Assembly: GCF_026914185.1 (NCBI RefSeq) | Contig: NC_070563.1 | Span: 4,609,001-4,673,000 of the forward strand | Origin: Puccinia triticina | Lineage: Eukaryota > Basidiomycota > Pucciniomycetes > Pucciniales > Pucciniaceae | Direction of reading: 5' to 3' | Length of the DNA: 64,000 nt | Shown: one piece after another, positions 45,555 to 56,529 of the stretch | How positions within the stretch are numbered: position 1 is the stretch's first letter | How the letters are laid out: every line of letters starts with the position of its first letter | The notes under the pieces: model-generated | What the model was told of the DNA's origin: nothing | Database searches by the model: none | Seen by the model: only the letters and a program-made list of their open reading frames with translations | Position numbers and translations under genes: made by a program

Positions 45555-46322
45555 TAGTTTTGAGTTCAGAGCTTCGTGATTTGAGTAGGGTATAATGGAG
45601 TGATAAAAATTTAGACGATGTGAGGATGAGAATGAAATATTCACTAATACTAGTCTTAGACTTAGCACGGATAAAAGTTGGCGCAATTCACAAAATGGGT
45701 TGAATGGATAATCGTCAAACAAAATACGACTAAACTCACTCCATTTTATGCAGATGAATGAGAGAAGAGATTCACGATGAAGAAACGGCCGTGGAGGAAA
45801 CTATCCCCCGCAGACTGCTACCGAGTCGTTAGTTCGGACTTGGTGGCAGACCCCACCTGGCAGCTTGGCAGCTACAAACGGACAAGGCACAGATTATAAC
45901 TGTGGCTTGCCACCACCATTCATCAGCAGTATGGACCTCACTCCAGCGGGGCTGTGAGGTGGAGTTTAGCCAGGTTCTTGTTTGTTTAGACTGGGTTACT
46001 TGCAAATGCAATGCATTACGACGCGATACTTCGCGACCCTCACTGAGTGAGACGGCGAGCCGATCTTGACTGGTGCTCGACAAGGGTCCAACCAATTGAC
46101 GCCGTTGGCTTGCTCAGCTGGACAAGCTTTCGACCGCTGCTGAGTCCTGCTGGACTTGGGCTTGGCAGTGAATCAAGCCAACGGAGTCAATCGGCATTTA
46201 CAACCTGATGGCCCTGTTGACCTGCTCACCAGGGCCGAATCCTATACGGCGACACAAAATTTCGAAAGATTATATCGTTTCAGGGGCCGGGGGACCCGGC
46301 GCGCTGAAGACGCCTCGCGAGT
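45555..46322. other. Intergenic, no gene recognised
   Basis: 5' side of the secreted-protein gene, then sequence with short frames only. Confidence 0.4.
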
Positions 46323-46473
46323 GGAGGACTTCCCGTCATTTTTGAATAAATCAGGGAAATCTGAAATTTGGGACTCTGGATTGCTTCGGGCATCTTCCGG
46401 GACCTAGATTTCCCTGCAAAATCTGAAATCTGGCGGCTCAGATCTAACTTTCCAGATTGACGGGAAGTCCTCC
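46323..46473. mobile_element. 151-bp MITE, GGAGGACTTCCCG family, copy 1
   Basis: Starts GGAGGACTTCCCGTC and ends GACGGGAAGTCCTCC, with AGT on both sides (46320-46322 and 46474-46476), a 3-bp target duplication. The interior holds AAATCTGAAATCTGG repeats. Confidence 0.85.
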
Positions 46474-46499
46474 AGTTGGAGGTAGGTGCTAGCTTAACA

Positions 46500-46560
46500 A
46501 AGCCTCTCGAGCGGAGGGTCCAGGGGACCCCGCCCGGAGGGCTCTCCGCAGGAGAGGCTT
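46500..46560. repeat. 60-bp foldback, second copy at 3602-3655
   Basis: Ends AAGCCTCTC and GAGAGGCTT are inverted. The core GCGGAGGGTCCAGGGGACCC continues into GGAGGGCTCTCCGCAGG and is nearly identical to the sequence just after the kinesin gene. Confidence 0.65.
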
Positions 46561-46951
46561 ATGAGTTATGTCTTGATTTAAGCAGGAGCAGAAAGGATCT
46601 GCTACACTAAAAATCCCAACCAATATAGAAAAACTGAATACACAGAGTTGTAGGTTCTGTTCTTGCAAGGAATTTGAGCCACTCATTTATCTTGTAGCCA
46701 GAAAAACAACTCCTGGAGTCCCAAACAAGTGGAGCCTCATTTGGAAGACTTGTGCATTTTTGATCTTTTGAAAAGGTCAACAGATTGGGATAGAAAAAAA
46801 CTGAGTAGACCAAATTGTAGAGAAAGAAAAGTAGCATAGGGTACAGATAGGGCATATTGGTGGAGAGGCTGGGGGAGGAGCTATAAAAATTTTAAAAACC
46901 TTTCAGCCAAATGAACTTTCTGCTCCCGCGTAAAATTTGGGATAATGCGCA
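46561..46951. other. No gene recognised
   Basis: AT-rich, short frames only. Confidence 0.4.
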
Positions 46952-47106
46952 AGTCCCTCCCTGCGGGAGGGGCGGCTTTGCCGCCAGCCACAGCGCTCCC
47001 ACCAGGGGGGACTTGTGTTAAGTTAGCTCCCTGCGGGAGGGGCGGCTTCGCCGCCAGCCAGTGCTACACAGCGAGCCTCCCACCAGGGGGGACTTGTGTT
47101 AAGTTA
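46952..47106 (+). repeat. Tandem pair of CAAGTCCC foldback units
   Basis: Two units of about 75-80 bp. The first has arms CAAGTCCCTCCCTGCGGGAG and CTCCCACCAGGGGGGACTTG around the stem GGCGGCTTTGCCGCC. Each unit ends TGTGTTAAGTTAG. Relatives lie at 13741, 23112 and, more diverged, about 61340-61385. Confidence 0.75.
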
Positions 47107-47110
47107 GAGG

Positions 47111-47796
47111 TAGGTGGACATCCGGACCCTGAACATCCGGTGAGACCCAACCGGGTATTTGGTACATCCGACATCCGTCGGGTACCCGACTGGGTACCTA
47201 TGAGGCTATGTTTCAGAGGCTGGAGCTCGGCAAGTGTCTGTCTCCAGCCTCTGGGGGCTTATTTTATGATTGAGGATTGGTCCCGGGGGGACCAATCGTT
47301 GTTTGCGATGTTACTGGTCATCAAATAGAACAAAATATCCACAACGAGTTATGTTTCATTGAACAACAAGCTATGTATCATCGATCGCGATGCGATCAAG
47401 AATGAAGATCAGGCAGATGAAGTGGAAGAGGTTGATGTACAGATGCAATTGATATCAATGACATCCTCATCAACCCAGTCCTTCAAGCAGATGAGGGCCT
47501 TGAGTGTCTCAACACACATCCGGTTTTGTGTATAGTCCTGGATGTGACAACCAGCCAAGAAAGCCCTCTCGGATGGGGCACTCGATGCGGGTACTGAGAG
47601 GTACGTTTGCGCCATGTTGGTCTTGGATTCGTCAGTTGTATGTTTCGGAGGCATCTTGATTGAGGATTCAAGTGCCCACAGCAAATATCTCATGTACAGT
47701 TTCAGAAGATCCGGATACCCGACGTTGGGTTCGGGTATGCCGGATCTCTTGTCGGGATACCTGGTACCCGACCTGACTTGCCGGATGTCCACCTTA
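47111..47796 (-). mobile_element. hAT element, internally deleted
   Basis: 686 bp with ends TAGGTGGACATCCGG and CCGGATGTCCACCTTA, flanked by GTTAGAGG (47103-47110) and GTTGGAGG (47797-47804), an 8-bp duplication with one difference. The right flank overlaps the start of the next MITE. GGGTACCCG-type subterminal repeats are present. It retains the C-terminal coding end of a hAT transposase on the minus strand. Confidence 0.8.
47409..47680 (-). pseudogene. hAT transposase C-terminal dimerisation domain fragment
   Basis: The minus-strand frame includes TYLSVPASSAPSERAFLAG, IQDYTQNRM and VETLKALICLKDWVDED, the signature of the hAT dimerisation region (S-V-P-x-S-x-x-x-E-R-x-F-S...R-x-R-x-x-x-E-x-x-x-x-L-x-x-L). 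The frame ends at 47409. The N-terminal and catalytic parts are absent, so it is a relic. Confidence 0.85.
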
Positions 47797-47799
47797 GTT

Positions 47800-48291
47800 G
47801 GAGGACTTCCCGCCGACTTCGAATAAATCTGGAATTCCAGATTTCGCAGGGGAATCTGGAATCTGGAAATCTGGATCCCTTTGGGGAGCTTTGGGAACCG
47901 AGATTGGAGGACTTCCCGTCGACTTCGAATAAATCTGGATTTCCAGATTTTGCAGGGGAATCTGGAATCTGGAACTCTGGATCCCTTTGGGGAGCTTCGG
48001 GGACCAAGATTTCACTGCAAAATCTGAAATCTGTCGGCTCAGATCTGGATTTCCAGATCGACGGGAAGTCCTCCATTTCCCTGCAAAATCTGAAATCTGT
48101 CAGCTCAGATCTGGATTTCCAGATCGACGGGAAGTCCTCCAGTGGAGGACTTCCCGCCAATCTGGAAACCCAGATTTTCCCAGATTTCGCAGGGAAATCT
48201 AGGCAGATCTAGGATTTGGGACGATCGAGCCCAGATTTCCCAGCAAAATCTAGAAAAATCTGAGTTCCCAGATTGACGGGAAGTCCTCCAG
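47800..48291. mobile_element. Cluster of GGAGGACTTCCCG-family MITEs
   Basis: Left-type ends occur at about 47800, 47908 and 48142, and right-type ends at about 48077, 48138 and 48291. This gives nested or tandemly joined copies, with an AGT between the abutting pair at 48139-48141. The interiors repeat AATCTGGAATCTGGA and AAATCTGAAATCTG. Confidence 0.75.
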
Positions 48292-48511
48292 TGAGCCTTC
48301 AGATTATTATGATTGCTAGTCCGTTTTGATCCCTCACAACCAGTTTTGATCCCTTTCCAGTATTTGAATCACATAATGATGTAAGCAAATTCCTGGATGA
48401 CAGCTTAGGATTAATTTTGGTAAGGCATTCTCTTTGACTACTTAATGATAACATCAAAATACTGACTTGATTGTGACTTGTCTCTTTGGAAGGTATCACA
48501 AGCAGCAATTA

Positions 48512-48668
48512 TGGTATTCAAAATTGCATAAGTTTTTTTTACATAAAATTCTAAACTGCAATTTTGGCTGGGAGATGTCACTTAAAGTTTTATGCACGCT
48601 GACATCTCCCAGCCAAAATTGGTTTTATGATTTTATGTAAATAGTGACATATGCAATTTTGAATACCA
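48512..48668. mobile_element. 157-bp Stowaway-like MITE, complete
   Basis: Ends TGGTATTCAAAATTGCATA and its complement, flanked by TA (48510-48511, 48669-48670). A second, inner stem of about 21 bp (AATTTTGGCTGGGAGATGTC and its complement) makes the element a nearly continuous double hairpin. The TA duplication fits Tc1/mariner-related MITEs. Confidence 0.85.
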
Positions 48669-48670
48669 TA

Positions 48671-49225
48671 AATTGCCACATATCCAGGTTCCTTGTGTTA
48701 TGGTATGTACAGTTATATTTATGGTATTGGCCAACCATGCACATCAACATCTGGCCAATCTTCCAATACCATACAGCCTAATTTGTATGCTATGCGTGTG
48801 GATGAGATAATTTAAATTTCTCCATCTAATGAGGAAGTTATTGAAGGTAAAAGTTTCAGACAGTTCAAACCATTCCTGTTTGATTTCCAGCTTTAGACTC
48901 AATAAAACAGCAATTTCTTGCACTTCTAGACAGATCTGCAAGTTATCTTTCTCATTGCTTCATTGCTTTGGGAAGCTCAAACACAAAACAGTCAGTTTAT
49001 TCAAGCACCCAAATCACAGTTTTTTCAGAGGATGAGGCTTCATAAGATCCCCAACTCTTTTCTTGATCAGGCAAGAATTGATTGTCTATGATCAATTTGG
49101 TCAAAATTCCCCTCTGCTGGGAAAATAAGAAAGGTGAGTGATGAATGCAAGACCAGACCAGGATTCAACTGAAAGTTTTTGTTTCATAACTAAAACTGAC
49201 AATTTTATCACTTTTGATGTTTGGT
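48671..49225. other. No gene recognised
   Basis: AT-rich. It could include an upstream exon of the RING fragment, but none can be fixed. Confidence 0.35.
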
Positions 49226-49421
49226 TTTGATAGCTAAGGCTGAAAGAAAATGATACATGTCCAATTTGCAGTGAGGATCTACAGGAAAAGTTGAAAAATC
49301 CAGATGATCAAGTCACAATTTGGTTGACAAAGTGGAATCATGTTCACATTGCCATAAACCTTTTCATACAAGGTGCCTATCAACTTGTCTAGAAAAAAAG
49401 GATAGCTGTCCTTTGTGCAGG
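49226..49421 (+). pseudogene. RING-H2 finger fragment, frameshifted
   Basis: Frame one gives LKENDTCPICSEDL; then, after a one-base shift near 49318, VDKVESCSHCHKPFHTRC and KKDSCPLCR follow. Together they supply C-x2-C ... C-x2-C-H-x3-H-x2-C ... C-P-L-C, the RING-H2 ligands of an E3 ubiquitin ligase. GTAAAATATG directly after PLCR could be a splice donor. Either one coding base has been lost or gained, or there is a sequence error. Confidence 0.6.
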
Positions 49422-49734
49422 GTAAAATATGTATCTTTTTTAGCCTACATGGTTTTATTAATTGAAGGAGCAAGATTAATGGTAAATTATTGGAAATTTG
49501 AAACAATAAGTTCCCTGGGGGCATATCAATTAAACGTGAGTTAATTCAATTAATTTGAGGGAGAAATAGATACAGTCTGAAAATTTCATAAATGATGGCA
49601 TTCCCAAGCAGATTTTGCCATCAATGTAGCATCAAGCTGGTATCTATTTGAGATAGATCATTTTTCAGTATTCCTTTTGTAATCTTTTTGCTATTTGTGT
49701 ATTTTATTACCTAAAAGTATCTAGCAATGCTTTG

Positions 49735-49850
49735 TTGGGAGACATGATTTTATACAAAATGTAAGAAGATAGCCAAAATTGCAGTGTACAATCTTGTATA
49801 CAAACAATTACATAGGCAATTTTGAGCACCATATTTGAAGTTGAACCCAA
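49735..49850. repeat. Diverged copy of the 48512-type MITE
   Basis: Contains GTTGGGAGACATGATTTTAT, AGCCAAAATTGC and AGGCAATTTTGAGCACCATA, matching the right half of the complete copy. Confidence 0.5.
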
Positions 49851-50375
49851 CAATTAACTCACCTGGAATTTTTTGGTATTTGTTTGATCCATTAGGGGCA
49901 TTCAAAGCTGGCTGGGTGAAAATTGCATACACGCTTGCAAGTCGGTGTTCTTGACTCTGAGCACCACCTTGCAAAAAAAGTATTCAAAAAGGCCTGGGAA
50001 GTGTAGTCCAAGAGTGCTTGCATGCACGTTAGAATAGCAACAAGGATGTGAAACCAGGATGTGAAACCCCCTAATCATTTGTTTCTTCTTTTCTTGTTTT
50101 TTTGTCTCTTAGCTTGTTTACTTTTTTTTCAAAAAAATAAAACGACAACAAAAAAATAAAACACAGAGAAGGGAAAATAAAAAGAGAAGACAGGCTGAAG
50201 TGATGACCTAAACAACAATCTATGTAGCATGATAAATAAGTATGTAACACCCCCTCCTTGCCCTCATCAGAAAAACACAATAAAAATGGTAGCAGCGGCA
50301 ATACAAAGAGAGATGGGAACAACAAAGAGCAAAGGAGATAAACAATGTGATTAGAAAGAAAGGATAAGAGAAGGA
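49851..50375. other. 3' flank of the dynein gene, no gene seen
   Basis: Includes a possible MITE end GTGAAACCCCCTAATC at 50061 resembling 34561-34576, and A-rich low-complexity sequence. Confidence 0.4.
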
Positions 50376-53113
50376 TTAGTCGTCTTGAAGGCTTCCGTTG
50401 CTTGTTTTTCTAGTAGAAGAGCCCAAAGGATTTGAAGGAACAGACGTCGGAGATTTCAAGAAGCTATTAGAGTTTGGAGCAACAGTGCCCGAAGAAGACG
50501 ACGACGAAGGGGGAGGAAGGTTAAGCTGGCCGGGGTGGTTGATGGATAGCGACGAGGCGGAGGAAGAGGAGGAGAAGCCGCGGGCGCCGACGGAGTCTTT
50601 ATCGAGGAGTTTGCCGAAGAAGTTTGCGAGCATGGCTTTTTCGCCCTGGCTTCCGCCGGGTGTGCCGACGGGAGTTGAAGAGGCAGCGGCGGAGGAGTTG
50701 AGGCCCATGAGGATCTGGTGTTGGTGGGCGAGTTGGGAGGATGAGCGGGAGGCTAGGGGCGAGCCGGGCCCGCCGGCCGACTGCAGATGTCCCTTCGACT
50801 GCGTCCCGCCCGTCCCGATCGTCAGCCCTGTCCGTGGCGTCTGATGCATCGACCCTTGTCCTTGCTGCTGCTGTTGCTGCTGTTGCTGTTGCATGTGGAT
50901 GATCTCGACGGGCGATAAACTGGCATTTGAGCTCCTGCCATTCGAATTCCCTTGCTGATCCTATCCAGGATTCACTTCCAGATCATCAAAATCCCGCTTC
51001 CTCAATCAAAAACGCATAGAAATGTGAAAAAGGCTTACCCTGAGAGACGACAGCTTGTTGAGTTGAGCAGTGATTTCCTCTTCGACGCCAGCAGTACCAA
51101 GGCCAGCAACTCCAGGACCGGCGCCGTTGATAAGACTCTTATCTGAAAGGATAGTTCCGTTGGTGAATTTGACGGCCTGTTGGGCTGAGTGCCCTTTGTG
51201 ATTGAGCTGGAAATGCGAGCGAGGATCCAAGTCCCGCTCTTTCTTAATCGCGTCGTATTTTGTCCTTAGGAATTGATGTTCTTGGGTCGCAATCACTCGA
51301 TCATGCGGGTTGATCAACTTGTAAAACGTTACCGAAAAAAGAGATGTTGAGCTACGGAGGCTCTCAAGTTGAAAGAGAAATAGAGAGAACTCAAGTTGAA
51401 AGAGAAATAGAGAGAACTCACAGGTACTTCATCGTCAGTTTCACCAATCATATCTTCCCAAAGTTTACAAGCACTGACGATCTTGCGGCCTTCACTATCG
51501 TAACCGACCTGGTCGTCATCGAGAGACGAGCCGCCCTCCTGACGATCATCGCCGACTCTATCTGGGCGAGTTCTCAGAGGCTTCTCGAGGTCGAAGAGCC
51601 AGCCGTTACCGACGACGGAGGGGTCGAAGCCGTCCCTCAAGATCTTGATCTTTCCCCAACTATCCCATCCCATTGGAATCAACACCTCGTCTCGATCGAC
51701 GACGTTAGCCTTGTACGGGAACGGGAACAGTCGGGCATTCGTTGTTGCCGTTCCTGCGGTGGCTGATGTACCGGGGACTGTCGAGGTGGAGACCAGTTGG
51801 CCAAAGAGACGATGGAGGACGTAGGACCTCAGTCGGAGCAAGCTTTCGGGTTTTTTCTGGTTGGTGAAGAAGAGCGCGCCCCCGAAGCGGAGACAGATGG
51901 AGCGGAGGACCTGTTGGATGAAGTCGAACTGCTCCTCCTTGAAGTCCTTCTCCTTCTCCAGCTCGTCGATCTCGTCTGACTTTGTACACACCACCACGAT
52001 GCCGATCCCCATGTTTTCCGTCAGCGTGCCCGGGGGTAGTGGCAGATCGAGATGGATGTTTGTGTTCCCGCCCTCGCCACTTGGCTCGCCATTTGTTGAC
52101 GCCGAGGGTTGTCCTACGGCTTCGACGTACGATCGGTACTGGTATTCTAGCGCCTCTTTCGACTCTTCAATGATGTATTCGCCTCGCTCGGCTGGCTGGC
52201 CACCCTCTGCAGGCTTGATTGTGTCCTTTATCGACTTGATCACCGATCGGATGAGTACCAGCCAACGGACGAGTGATGTGAGCAGTGAATGAGGATGGGT
52301 GAAGGGAATCAAGACTAAAATCAATGACTGATACACAAAGCAGAAAGATCTTTCGGTCAGCGCGTTTTCCAGGTTGATTAAGAGTCGATAATTAGCCTTC
52401 TTTGGACTCGTTAGTATATAATCAAGGGCGGAATTGCTTACCTCTCGTAGCGAGTCAGCATTTAAGATCAGGGGGAGTAACTTAGAGTATGGTGGTAGTG
52501 CGGAAGGGATTTGGTGAAGGGAGAGTCGGACTAGCGGATCTGGATGAGGAATCTTAGACCAAAATCAATTCGAGCGACAGAAAAAAAAGGCCAAGCTACA
52601 GTGGATAGACTGACCATCTTCGCCGTCATCGCCGATTTCGACGGTGGTGTAACTCGTGCCCATATCCACATCGTCCCCATCGTTGACTGGAACCGGAATT
52701 GAGGGATTATTATTGCTGTTACTGTTGTTGTTGTTGTGATTATTATTATTCAGATTAGGATCCGTTGGAGGTGGGTTTGTCGCCGAGAGATAGGAAACTA
52801 GGGTGGATTTTCCTGCATTTCTTTCGCCTGAATGTATTTTCCCCACAGGACGCTTTAATAATCATTCGGATTTTCTGTCTGTGAGGGTGGTAGGATTTGC
52901 TGACTGACCTAGTACGATGACCTTCTTGGTGGGTAGGTTACTCTTCTCTCGATTGTTCGAGACACTGTCCAGGATCGAGCTCCATAGGTTACCCTCTCCC
53001 GGCAAGAGCTGGTCGTAGTTTGCTGTTTTGCTGTTATTGTTGACAATATTTTCGGTTTCTTGGATGGTCGTCGGCAGTGGTGATGGTATTCCGTTTGTGT
53101 TGCTGTTCGTCAT
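50376..53113 (-). CDS. Cytoplasmic dynein light intermediate chain
   Basis: Subunit of cytoplasmic dynein that links the motor to cargo adaptors. Multi-exon minus-strand gene: exon 1 from ATG 53113 to 52909, exon 2 52828-52615, a further exon around 52550-52450, a large exon about 52310-51430, then exons ending at the stop 50376. Landmarks: NLWSSILDSVSNNREK, then KKVIVLGERNAGKST across the first intron (the Ras-like P-loop with GxxxxGKS), SYTTVEIGD, LVRWLVLIRSVI, the NKxD-like VVVCTKSDEID, FDFIQQVLRSICLRFGGAL, FFTNQKKPESLLRLRSYVLH, IPMGWDSWGKIKILRDGFDP, and a helix with EHQFLRTKYD. The C-terminal region is Ser/Pro-rich with a glutamine run (about 50858-50892) and ends SLQDD, the disordered adaptor-binding tail. 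Not every splice site was checked base by base. Confidence 0.9.
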
Positions 53114-53330
53114 CCTTGCCGCCGTCGTCGTCGTCGTCGTCGGTGGTGGTCGTGGGTGTGTTGGCTGTGGGCTGGTTATTGGCGGGGTGTGGTCAACAGG
53201 AGTCTCCCGAGCGTGGTGGTGGCCAAAAGGGTGAAAACCATCGCCAAGTGGTTTAATCCGGGGTTTCTGCCCAGGCTCACCAAAAATATTGCACCATTTT
53301 TGTGTGCCGAGGCTTGTCCACTCGCCAACG
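53114..53330. promoter_or_regulatory. Shared divergent promoter
   Basis: 217 bp separate the start codons of the dynein light intermediate chain (minus) and Trm10 (plus), so both promoters and 5' leaders must lie here. No TATA box is evident. Confidence 0.6.
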
Positions 53331-54804
53331 ATGACCAGTCCACCACCATCCAGCCAATCCACCCAAGAAGAACGAGACAAGATAGAAAATTTACTCACGG
53401 GGAAAAAAGAAGAGGAGAAGCCCGAGAACAGCAGCTTATTATCCAAGAAACAACTCAAGCGGCAGCAGAAGAGACAACTAGCACTCGACGAGAGACCGGC
53501 CAAACGAGCAGCCGAACGGGCACGGAAGAAGGCTAAAAAAAATCAAGCAAAAAACACCCCAGCTGATCAACAGCAATCAACCAGCCAAGGAAAAAATGCA
53601 GCCCCCAAGAAGAGTGTCTCCATCTTCCCCGCTGTCGTCGCCTTCGATTGCAGGTTCGACGATAAGATGTCTGATAAAGTGACCTCCCAATTTGGAGATA
53701 ACCAACTCACCGATAATCAAGCGCTGAATCATATCTTCTCATCATACAGGAAATCGTCTCTCTAGACAGACAGATCGCACACTCATACTCGATCAACCGA
53801 AAAGCGAACGTGCAATTCCAAAGATTGGTTTGTACCTCATTCAGTTAAGCCTACCCAGACACACTCCAATCCCGCCTATTTCGATTAGAATTAACACGGA
53901 AGAAGAGATGTGCATAGATGGCAGATTGAGGAAACGATTCCAAGATAATGGGAACCAATATCTGAGGTGGAAAGGGGTCAAGTTTACGGACGAATCGATC
54001 GAAGAAATCGCAGCGAAAGACCACAGTCACCAGGCCGATCCTACCAAACCCGCAGAAGCAGGCCAATCTGGCGTGGAAGACGCTGGTCCGACGGCTGCCT
54101 CAGCATCATCAGATCCCGCCCGGCTCCAGGAACACAAACCATCGCCACGTAAAACACCCACACATCGAATAGAAGGAGATGAAGGGAAAGATAGAACGGC
54201 CGACCTGAAGTCGGAAGAGACCAAGAAGCCACCCGGAAAATCTACGCCCGATCAGCCCGACCAAAATATGGTCCCGCCTGAGATGCTTGGGCCCGAAAAC
54301 GTGATCTACCTGTCCGCCGACTCAACAAACGTGCTCACGGAACTCGAGCCGAACAAGGTATATGTGATCGGCTCGATTGTCGACCATAATCGCCACAAGG
54401 TCCAGCTCCTTCTCTATGGTCTATCCATAAAAACAAACTCCGCGGCAGAGTATTATGGTAGAGCTGACCCTTGTTTTTCTGTTTTGGGCATGGAATGATG
54501 ATGATGCACTCGATAATGCAGAACTTGTGTTTGGACTTGGCCGGTCAACACCGCTTCCAACACGCCCAACTGCCGATCAGTGAACACTTCTCGGAACTCA
54601 AGACGCGCAAAGTGTTGACCGTCAACCAAGTCCGTCCATCCCCCCCCTCCTCCTCCTTCTTTAAAACCACTGCACTCACAACCACTTGCTCTCCCCTTGA
54701 TTTTGTCGCGTGTAAATCAGGTCTTCGAAATCCTGGTCAATTATTTGGAAGATAAGGATTGGAAGAAGGCGTTCGAGAGAGTCATTCCTGCCCGAAAACT
54801 ATAA
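53331..54804 (+). CDS. trm10: tRNA (guanine-9-N1)-methyltransferase Trm10
   Basis: Methylates N1 of guanine 9 in tRNAs using SAM (SPOUT family). Exons 53331-53678, 53750-53843, 53918-54399, 54522-54629, 54721-54804; GT-AG introns, phases consistent, 1,116 bp (371 residues). The N-terminus is Lys/Arg-rich (KKQLKRQQKRQLALDERPAK), as in fungal Trm10. Core: FDCRFDDKMSDKEIVSL, QIAHSYSINRKA, TSFNGRLRKRF (made by intron 2), WKGVKFTDES, VIYLSADSTNVLTELEPNKV, VDHNRHK, LPISEHFSELKTRKVLTVNQ and VFEILVNYLEDKDWKKAFE. An Ala/Pro/Glu-rich linker interrupts the catalytic region between KFTDES and MVPPEML. Divergent from the dynein gene. Confidence 0.95.
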
Positions 54805-55174
54805 TCATCCGCTCTCCCACTCTCAAAATCATCCAGTTTTTTCTTAGTCTTGGGAGATTCGGATAGAATGTATATATTTATATGAATTTTCACAAGTGGT
54901 CCCTTACATATGTGATGGTGAGGAAGATTATATAGAATAACGTTTTCGAAAGAAAAAAACCTTACCCAGCTTTGCAAGCAGGTTTCGCACTTGCCCCATC
55001 GCACTCGGTATGAGCCCTGCTTCAGTGGTAGCGAGTTTTATCAATACTTTTCACCTCATCTCGAGCAGACTGCTCAAGGCGGGTCCGAGACGATTCAGGG
55101 GAGAGCACTGGCACAACTTGCCATCACTGTAACGGGGCTCGCCACAGAGGCGATGGGGCGGTGGGGTCGATGAA
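54805..55174. other. Intergenic, no gene seen
   Basis: 3' flank of trm10; no gene recognised. Confidence 0.4.
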
Positions 55175-55265
55175 GCATCAGCAGGTTGTGGCAGCGATGA
55201 GAGTCGAACCCATGCCTGTGCCACGGTGCAGGCCTGCCATACGGCCGGCCCATGCCAGATATTGG
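55175..55265 (-). pseudogene. tRNA-like sequence (A and B box)
   Basis: On the minus strand: A-box-like TGGCATGGGCCGG, a GCCTG/CAGGC stem in the anticodon position with a 10-nt loop, T arm ATGGG-TTCGACT-CTCAT, B box GGTTCGACTCT, then CGCTGCC. A matching 5' acceptor strand is missing and the anticodon loop is abnormal, so it is probably a SINE head or dead tRNA, not a working gene. Confidence 0.5.
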
Positions 55266-55464
55266 ATCAAGGCTCCAACGAGGTATAATCAAGCCTCTTC
55301 GAGGGGCCACGAAGTGTCTCCCCTCGTGCAGGCTCGAGTCTCAAATCGAAGTGAGTCTGGAAGGCCGGTGAGTCTGGTGCGATTCGAATACTCGAGTCCA
55401 TTCCTTTGGCTGGGCCTGGGGCGGGCTTAACAAAGCGGCAAGCCTCCCCAGAAGAGGGACTGAC

Positions 55465-56507
55465 TATAAGGACTCAGGGCTATACGAAGATAGTCCGGTG
55501 TGGTAAGCTCTCCACACGTCCGGGGTCCGGTCTCCTAATCTCGGTGAGGAAAGAGAATAGGAGCCGGGCCGGGCTATCGCATGAAGGCTACTCGGGTACA
55601 ACCGGTATCACTAATCTACAGTGCCCCGCATCTCTTCTCGACTACCCCACGCCTGCAAAATTTTTTGACCCCCCATAACATTTTGACCATCAACCCTATA
55701 ACTCCATACAACACATTTTTGAGCTCTATGGAGCTTGTAGAAAAGGATTTTATATAGCACATCCCTCTGGGATGTCTCCTTCAAAAGTTATCATTTTTTG
55801 GGTGGTCAAATTTGGAACACTTGCCTATACTATGGGTTTAAATGTATGTACTATGGGTTTATAAAGTATGTTTTATGTGCTTAACGGACTTCTTATGTAT
55901 ATAAAACACTGTAAACCATATGATTACAGCATTTGGCGAGTGCAATTGGCTGAGTTCTTGCCGGTGGGAATTGATCTTTGTCAGGATTGCAAAAAAATTG
56001 TTCATCAGCCCATTCACCCTCATTGGAAATCTCAATAGGACAGCTTTGATTGGAATTCAATTTTTGCTTTTTGATCGTGCGGCCAACCTTCTTCCTCAGC
56101 ATTGATTCACATTCGCGGCGGGCTCTTTGTGCTTTAGAAGCTTTGCTAGCAGGCGCCATTGTGAGTTGTTTTTTTGAAGGTCTCTTCATTTGCCAAAGCC
56201 AGGATGCCAGGAGACCTCACAACAACCATAATATTTGCACTTATGTAATATGTTCAAATATGTATTACAATGTATGTATAACACTTATTTCTCAGGCTAA
56301 AAGTTCTGACAGCTGTTGTACAGCATCATTTTCCCCTAGAAACATCAGCAATCATCAGAGAAAAGCCCCCACCCCCAATTTTTTTTTTTTGGATTTTTCC
56401 CCCCAAAAATTTGGAACCCAGCTGTAGGGGTAGTTGAGAAGAGGTGCGGGGCACTGTAGGTTTGAGTGTTGTGTATGTACTATGCAATCTTGTCTCATCA
56501 TCTAACA
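55465..56507 (-). repeat. Copia 3' LTR, split by a MITE
   Basis: The LTR parts are 55465-55618 and 56459-56507 (about 203 bp); the MITE 55619-56456 sits between them. Minus sense starts TGTTAGATGATGAGACAAG and ends GTCCTTATA. Confidence 0.85.
55619..56456. mobile_element. 838-bp Tc1/mariner-type non-autonomous element
   Basis: Ends CAGTGCCCCGC and GCGGGGCACTG continue as about 38-bp inverted repeats (CTCTTCTCGACTACCCC inside), flanked by TA (55617-55618, 56457-56458). The other LTR has a single TA at this point (AATCTAGGTTTGAG). A minus-strand frame of 98 codons (55893-56189, KASKAQRARRECESML) has no recognised domain. Confidence 0.88.
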
Positions 56508-56529
56508 CCCCCTCCCACGATTGCATAGT

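Noticed and set aside
53828..53844. A 17-nt intron in trm10 (GTTTGT...CAG) that would keep frame
   Set aside because: Too short to splice. The GTTAAG donor at 53844 with acceptor at 53916-53917 gives the conserved TSFNGRLRKRF.
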